Part shown: positions 57,701 to 64,000 of the stretch, piece after piece
How the letters are laid out: the number at the start of each line of letters is the position of its first letter
Numbering within the stretch: position 1 is the first letter of the stretch
From: Trogon surrucura
Lineage: Eukaryota; Chordata; Aves; Trogoniformes; Trogonidae
Direction: 5' to 3'
Assembly (NCBI GenBank): GCA_020746105.1
Contig: JAJGST010000077.1
Location: 58,010 to 122,009, forward strand
DNA length: 64,000 nt
The notes under the pieces: model-generated
The model's input: the letters and a program-made list of their open reading frames with translations, nothing else
The model's database searches: none
Told to the model about the DNA's origin: nothing
Made by a program: the position numbers and the translations under genes

Positions 57701-60700
57701 AGATTTAGGGATCTTTAAGGCCCAGAAACACCCAATTAGGGAACTTTGGGACTCAGAAGCAGCGATTTAGGGAACTATTGGGCTCAGAAGCACCAGTTTA
57801 GGGATCTTTAAGGCCCAGAGAAACTAAATCAGGGTACTTTTAGGTCCAGAAACACCAACTTAGGGAACACTGGGAATCAGAAGCAGCGAATTAGGGAACT
57901 TTGGGGCTCAGAAGCAGCGAATTAGGGAACTTTGGGGCTCAGAAACACCAATTTAGGGAATTTTGGGGCTCAGAAACACCAAATTAGGGAACTTTAAGTC
58001 TCAGAAACCACAATTTACGGAACTTTTGTGCTCAGGAACACCAATTTAGGGAACTTTAGGGCTCAGGAACACCAACTTAGGGAACTCTTGGGCTCAGAAA
58101 GAGTGATTTAGGGAACTTTGGGTCTCAGAAAGGCCGATTTAGGGATCTTTTATGCCCAAAAAAACTAAATGAGGGAACTTTCAGTCCCAGAAACACCAAA
58201 TTAGGGAACTGTGGGGCTCAGGAATAGTGATGTAGAGAACTTTTAGGCCCAGGAACACCTAATTAGGGAACTTTGGGACTCAGAAGCAGCGATTTAGGGA
58301 ACTTTTAGGCCAAGAAATACTAAATGAGGGAACTTTTGGGCTCAGAAGCACCAATTTCTGGATCTTTCAGTCCCTGAAACACCAAATTAGGGAACTTTGG
58401 GGCTCAGAAAGAGAGATTTAGAGAAGGTTTGGGCTCAGAAACAAAGATTTAGGGATCTTTAAGGCCCAGAAACACCAAATTAGGGAACTTTGGGGCTCAG
58501 GAATAGTGATTTAGAGAACTTTTAGGCCCAGGAACACCTAATTAGGGAACTTTGGGGCTCCGAAACAGTGATTTAGTGAACGTTTGGTCTCAGAAACACC
58601 GATTTAGGGAGATTTTGGGTTCAGGAACACCAACTTAGGGAACTCTTACGTTCAGAAAGAGTGATTTACGAAACTTTGGATCTCAGAAAGGCCGATTTAG
58701 GGATCTTTTATGCGCAGAAAAACTAAATGAGGGAACTTTCAGTCCCAGAAACACCAAATTAGGGAAATTTGGGGCTCAGAAAGAGAGATTTAGAGAAGGT
58801 TTGGGCTCAGAAACAAAGATTTAGGGATCTTTAAGGCCCAGGAACACCTAATTAGGGAACTTTGGGACTCAGAAGCAGCGATTTAGGGAACTATTGGGTT
58901 CAGAAGCGCCAGTTTAGGGATCTTTAAGGCCCAGAGAAACTAAATCAGGGTACTTTTAGGCCCAGAAACACCAACTTAGGGAACACTGGGAATCAGAAGC
59001 AGTGAATTTAGTAATTTTGGAGCTCAGAAGCAGCGAATTAGGGAACTTTGGGGCTCAGAAACACCAATTTAGGGAATTTTGGGGCTCAGAAACACCAAAT
59101 CAGGGAACTTTAAATCTCAGAAACCACAATTTACGGAACTTTTGTGCTCAGGAACACCAATTTAGGGAACTTTAGGGCTCAGGAACACCAACTTAGGGAA
59201 CTCTTGGGCTCAGAAAGAGTGATTTAGGGAACTTTGGGTCTCAGAAAGGCCGATTTAAGGATCTTTTATGCCCAGAAAAACTAAATGAGGGAACTTTCAG
59301 TCCCAGAAACACCAAATTAGGGAACTGTGGGGCTCAGGAATAGTGATGTAGAGAACTTTTAGGCCCAGGAACACCTAATTAGGGAACTTTGGGACTCAGA
59401 AGCAGCGATTTAGGGAACTTTTAGGCCAAGAAATACTAAATGAGGGAACTTTTGGGCTCAGAAGCACCAATTTCTGGATCTTTTAGGCCCAGAAATACTA
59501 AATGAGGGAACTTTTCGGCCCAGAAACACCATATTAGGGAACTTTGGGGCTCAGAAACAGAGATTTAGAGAAGGTTTGGGCTCAGAAACATCGATTTAGG
59601 GATCTTTTAGGCCCAGAAACACCAATTTAGGGAACTTTGGGACTCAGAAACACTGATTTAGGGAAATTTTGGGCTCAGAAACACGGATTTAGTGATCTTT
59701 TAGGCCCACAAACACCAAATAAAGGATCTTTGGGGCCCAGAAGCAATGATTTAGGGTACTTTTGGGCTGAAAAGCTCCAATTTAGGGATCTTTTAGGCCC
59801 AGAAAACAAAATTAGGGAACTTTTAGGCCCTGAAATACGATACTAGGGAAATTTGGGGCTCAGAAACTGATTTAGAGAACTTTTGGCTTCAGAAACACCA
59901 ATTTAGGGAACTTTGGGGCCCAAAAGCATGAATTTAGGGAACATTTAGGCTCAGAAACATCAAATTAGGGAACTTTGGGGCACAGAAACACCAATTTAGG
60001 GATCTTTAGGCCCAGAAACACCAAATTAGGGAACTTTGGGGCTCAGGAATAGTGATTTAGAGAACTTTTAGTCCCAGGAACACCTAATCAGGGAACTTTT
60101 GGGCTCAGAAGTAGCGATTTAGGGAACTTTGGCCTCTGAAACACCAATTTAGGGATCTTTTAGGCCCAGAAAAACTAAATGAGGGAACTTTTAGGCTCAG
60201 AAACACCGAATTAGGGAACTGTGGGGCTCAGGAATAGTGATTTAGAGAACTTTTAGGCCCAGGAACACCTAATTAGGGAACTTTGGGGCTCCGAAACAGT
60301 GATTCAGTGAACTTTTGGGCTCAGAAACACCAATTTAGGGAACTTTCAGTCCCAGAAACACCAAATTAGGGAACTGTGGGGCTCAGAAAGAGTGATTTAG
60401 GGAACTTTGGGTCTCAGAAAGGCCGATTTAGGGATCTTTTATGTCCAGAAAAACTAAATGAGGGAACTTTCAGTCCCAGAAACACCAAATTAGGGAGCTG
60501 TGGGGCTCAGGAATAGTGATTTAGAGAACTTTTAGGCCCAGGAACACCTAATTAGGGAACTTTGGGACTCAGAAGCAGCGATTTAGGGAACTTTTAGGCC
60601 AAGAAATACTAAATGAGGGAACTTTTGGGCTCAGAAGCACCAATTTCTGGATCTTTTAGGCCCAGAAATACTAAATGAGGGAACTTTTAGGTTCCGAAAC

Positions 60701-63700
60701 ACCATGTTAGGGGAATTTGGGGCTCAGAAACAGAGATTTAGAGAACATTTGGGCTCAGAAACACCGATTTAGGGATCTTTTAGGCCCAGAAACACCAATT
60801 TAGGGAACTTTGGGACTCAGAAACACTGATTTAGGGAAATTTTGGGCTCAGAAACACCGATTTAGGGATCTTTTAGGCCCACCAACACCAAATAAAGGAT
60901 CTTTGGGGCCCAGAAGCAATGATTTAGGGTATTTTTGGGATGAAAAACTCCAATTTAGAGATCCTTTAGGCCCAGAAAACAAAATTAGGGAACTTTTAGG
61001 CCCTGAAATACGATACTAGGGAAATTTGGGGCTCAGAAACTGATTTAGAGAACTTTTGGCTTCAGAAACACCAATTTAGGGAACTTTGGGGCCCAAAAGC
61101 ATGAATTTAGGGAACATTTAGGCTCAGAAACATCAAATTAGGGAACTTTGGGGCACAGAAACACCAATTTAGGGATCTTTAGGCCCTGAAACACCAAATT
61201 AGGGAACTTTGTGGCTCAGGAATAGTGATTTAGAGAACTTTTAGTCCCAGGAACACCTAATCAGGGAACTTTTGGGCTCAGAAGTAGCGATTTAGGGAAC
61301 TTTGGCCTCTGAAACACCAATTTAGGGATCTTTTAGGCCCAGAAAAACTAAATTAGGGAACTTTTAGGCTCAGAAACACCGAATTAGGGAACTGTGGGGC
61401 TCAGGAATAGTGATTTAGAGAACTTTTAGGCCCAGGAACACCTAATTAGGGAACTTTGGGGCTCCGAAACAGTGATTCAGTGAACTTTTGGGCTCAGAAA
61501 CACCAATTTAGGGAACTTTAGGGCTCAGGAACACCAATTTAGGGAACTCTTGGGCTCAGAAACAGTGATTTAGTGAACGTTTGTGCTCTGAAACACCAAT
61601 TTAGGGATCTTTTAGGCCCAGAAAACAAAATTAGGGAACTTTTATTCCCTGAAATACGATAGTAGGAAAATTTGGGGCTCAGAAACTGATTTAGAGAACT
61701 TTTGGCTTCAGAAACACCAATTTAGGGAACTTTGGGGCCCAGAAACAGTGATTTAGGGAACTTTGGGTCTCAGAAAGGCCAATTTAGGGATCTTTTATGC
61801 CCAGAAAAACTAAATGAGGGAACTTTTAGGCCCAGAAACACCATATTAGGGAACTTTGGGGCTTAGAAACAGAGATTTAGAGAACGTTTGGGCTCAGAAA
61901 CACCAATTTAGGGAGATTTTGGATCCAAGAACAACAACTTAGGGAACTCTTACGTTCAGAAAGAGTGATTTAGGAAACTTTGGGTCTCAGAAAGGCCGAT
62001 TTAGGGATCTTTTACGCCCAGAAAAACTAAATGAGGGAACTTTCAGTCCCAGAAACACCAAATTAGGGAACTTTGGTGCTCAGAAAGAGAGATTTAGAGA
62101 AGGTTTGGGCTCAGAAACAAAGATTTAGGGATCTTTAAGGCCCAGAAACACCCAATTAGGGAACTTTGGGACTCAGAAGCAGCGATTTAGGGAACTATTG
62201 GGCTCAGAAGCACCAGTTTAGGGATCTTTAAGGCCCAGAGAAACTAAATCAGGGTACTTTTAGGCCCAGAAACACCAACTTAGGGAACACTGGGAATCAG
62301 AAGCAGCGAATTAGGGAACTTTGGGGCTCAGAAGCAGCGAATTAGGGAACTTTGGGGCTCAGAAACATCAATTTAGGGAATTTTGGGGCTCAGAAACACC
62401 AAATCAGGGAATTTAAGTCTCAGAAACCACAATTTACGGAACTTTTGTGCTCAGGAACACCAATTTAGGGAACTTTAGGGCTCAGGAACACCAACTTAGG
62501 GAACTCTTGGGCTCAGAAAGAGTGATTTAGGGAACTTTGGGTCTCAGAAAGGCCGATTTAGGGATCTTTTATGCCCAGAAAAACTAAATGAGGGAACTTT
62601 CAGTCCCAGAAACACCAAATTAGGGAACTTTGGGGCTCAGGAATAGTGATTTAGAGAACTTTTAGGCCCAGGAACACCTAATTAGGGAACTTTGGGACTC
62701 AGAAGCAGCGATTTAGGGAACTATTGGGCTCAGAAGCACCAGTTTAGGGATCTTTAAGGCCCAGAGAAACTAAATGAGGGTACTTTTAGGCCCAGAAACA
62801 CCAACTTAGGGAACACTGGGAATCAGAAGCAGCGAATTAGGTAATTTTGGAGCTCAGAAGCAGCGAATTAGGGAACTTTGGGGCTCAGAAACACCAATTT
62901 AGGGAATTTTGGGGCTCAGAAACACCAAATCAGGGAACTTTAAGTCTCAGAAACCACAATTTACGGAACTTTTGTGCTCAGGAACACCAATTTAGGGAAC
63001 TTTAGGGCTCAGGAACACCAACTTAGGGAACTCTTGGGCTCAGAAAGAGTGATTTAGGAAACTTTAGGTCTCAGAAAGGCCGATTTAGGGATCTTTTATG
63101 CCCAGAAAAACTAAATGAGGGAACTTTCAGTCCCAGAAACACCAAATTAGGGAACTGTGGGGCTCAGGAATAGTGATTTAGAGAACTTTTAGGCCCAGGA
63201 ACACCTAATTAGGGAACTTTGGGACTCAGAAGCAGCGATTTAGGGAACTTTTAGGCCAAGAAATACTAAATGAGGGAACTTTTGGGCTCAGAAGCACCAA
63301 TTTCTGGATCTTTTAGGCCCAGAAATACTAAATGAGGGAACTTTTCGGCCCAGAAACACCATATTAGGGAACTTTGGGGCTCAGAAACAGAGATTTAGAG
63401 AACGTTTGGGCTCAGAAACACCGATTTAGGGATCTTTTAGGCCCAGAAACACCAATTTAGGGAACTTTGGGACTCAGAAACACTGATTTAGGGAAATTTT
63501 GGGCTCAGAAACACCGATTTAGGGATCTTTTAGGCCCACAAACACCAAATAAAGGATCTTTGGGGCCCAGAAGCAATGATTTAGGGTACTTTTGGGCTGA
63601 AAAGCTCCAATTTAGGGATCTTTTAGGCCCAGAAAACAAAATTAGGGAACTTTTAGGCCCTGAAATACGATACTAGGGAAATTTGGGGCTCAGAAACTGA

Positions 63701-64000
63701 TTTAGAGAACTTTTGGCTTCAGAAACACCAATTTAGGGAACTTTGGGGCCCAAAAGCATGAATTTAGGGAACATTTAGGCTCAGAAACATCAAATTAGGG
63801 AACTTTGGGGCACAGAAACACCAATTTAGGGATCTTTAGGCCCTGAAACACCAAATTAGGGAACTTTGGGGCTCAGGAATAGTGATTTAGAGAACTTTTA
63901 GTTCCAGGAACACCTAATTAGGGTACTTTTGGGCTCAGAAGTAGCGATTTAGGGAACTTTGGCCTCTGAAACACCAATTTAGGGATCTTTTAGGCCCAGA
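42702..64000 (+). repeat. 31-bp satellite array, over 21 kb, with higher-order structure
   Basis: An uninterrupted tandem array that reaches the window end. The monomer is about 31 bp: TTAGGGAACTTT, then a G-rich centre (GGGGCTCAG or AGGCCCAG), then AAACACCAA. At that length the window holds roughly 690 units. Most units carry one TTAGGG. Variants alternate (GGGGCTCAG versus TTAGGCCCAG) and recur in the same order, forming irregular higher-order blocks. No gene, transposon or spacer interrupts the array. Confidence 0.97.
42725..43020 (+). repeat. diagnostic higher-order block of the satellite
   Basis: A run of about ten distinctive monomers, recognisable by AAATAAAGGATCTTTGGGGC and GAAATACGATACTAGG, recurs with few changes starting near 45846, 51133, 53511, 55860, 59637, 60810 and 63467, with partial copies near 47990 and 51800. 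Spacings vary from about 0.6 to 3.8 kb. Each complete copy keeps a 69-codon frame by shared descent, not evident coding function. Confidence 0.85.

Noticed and set aside
57436-57708. 90-codon frame in the satellite
   Set aside because: Same repeat sequence in a diverged block; no coding evidence.
42702-64000. Interstitial telomere or CRISPR-like array
   Set aside because: TTAGGG occurs once per 31 bp, not in tandem, so this is not a telomeric tract; and units are contiguous repeats without unique spacers.
1-64000. tRNA, rRNA or snRNA genes
   Set aside because: No cloverleaf, A/B-box pair or conserved small-RNA core was recognised by eye; a covariance search was not possible here.

Overview
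The window is vertebrate nuclear DNA and almost certainly avian, possibly passerine. Evidence: many CR1 LINE copies, several with the octameric ATTCTGTG/ATTCTATG 3' tail; long GC-rich introns; two multi-exon GT-AG genes; avian-type LTR elements; a 21-kb satellite. Nothing prokaryotic is present.

Layout. 1-4142: minus-strand CR1 fragments around a C-rich minisatellite. 4151-5165: a duplicated 3' end of a RhoGAP gene running into a TTAATG-rich tandem repeat. 5166-7640: mostly unassigned, with CR1 scraps, a 28-bp minisatellite, a ZNF143-like site and a dead copy of a USP exon. 8002-13162 (minus): a complete 11-exon ubiquitin-specific protease of the USP36/USP42 type with an arginine/serine-rich tail. 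13163-16845: unassigned GC-rich DNA, a CR1 3' end and an LTR-like piece. 16850-25437: a second block of the same minisatellite, a 1.8-kb CR1, a nearly full-length CR1 (ORF1, ORF2 and duplicated 5' region), an ERV remnant with a complete LTR, and two CR1 pieces joined out of order. 25914-30981 (plus): an ARHGAP20/TAGAP-like RhoGAP gene whose exon phases all agree but which has an in-frame TAG (or a 24-nt intron) just before the GAP domain. 31238-42280: a plus-strand CR1 split by a 9,676-bp provirus. 42281-42744: a CR1 scrap and a short promoter-like segment with an ATG. 42702-64000: a continuous array of a 31-bp satellite that carries TTAGGG in most units.

The most unusual element is the provirus. 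It has 505-bp LTRs differing at 9 positions, a 4-bp target duplication, a gammaretrovirus-like gag-pro-pol in which gag ends in a UGA-CUA-G readthrough context, and an intact envelope frame of about 890 codons. The N-terminal third of that envelope contains three tandem immunoglobulin-like domains. Pro and the end of pol are broken, while gag and env are open.

The USP and RhoGAP genes lie in divergent orientation about 12.8 kb apart. Each also has a broken partial copy in the window, so both look like members of a locally duplicating gene cluster. Assignments rest on reading motifs and splice phases by eye; no database search was done.
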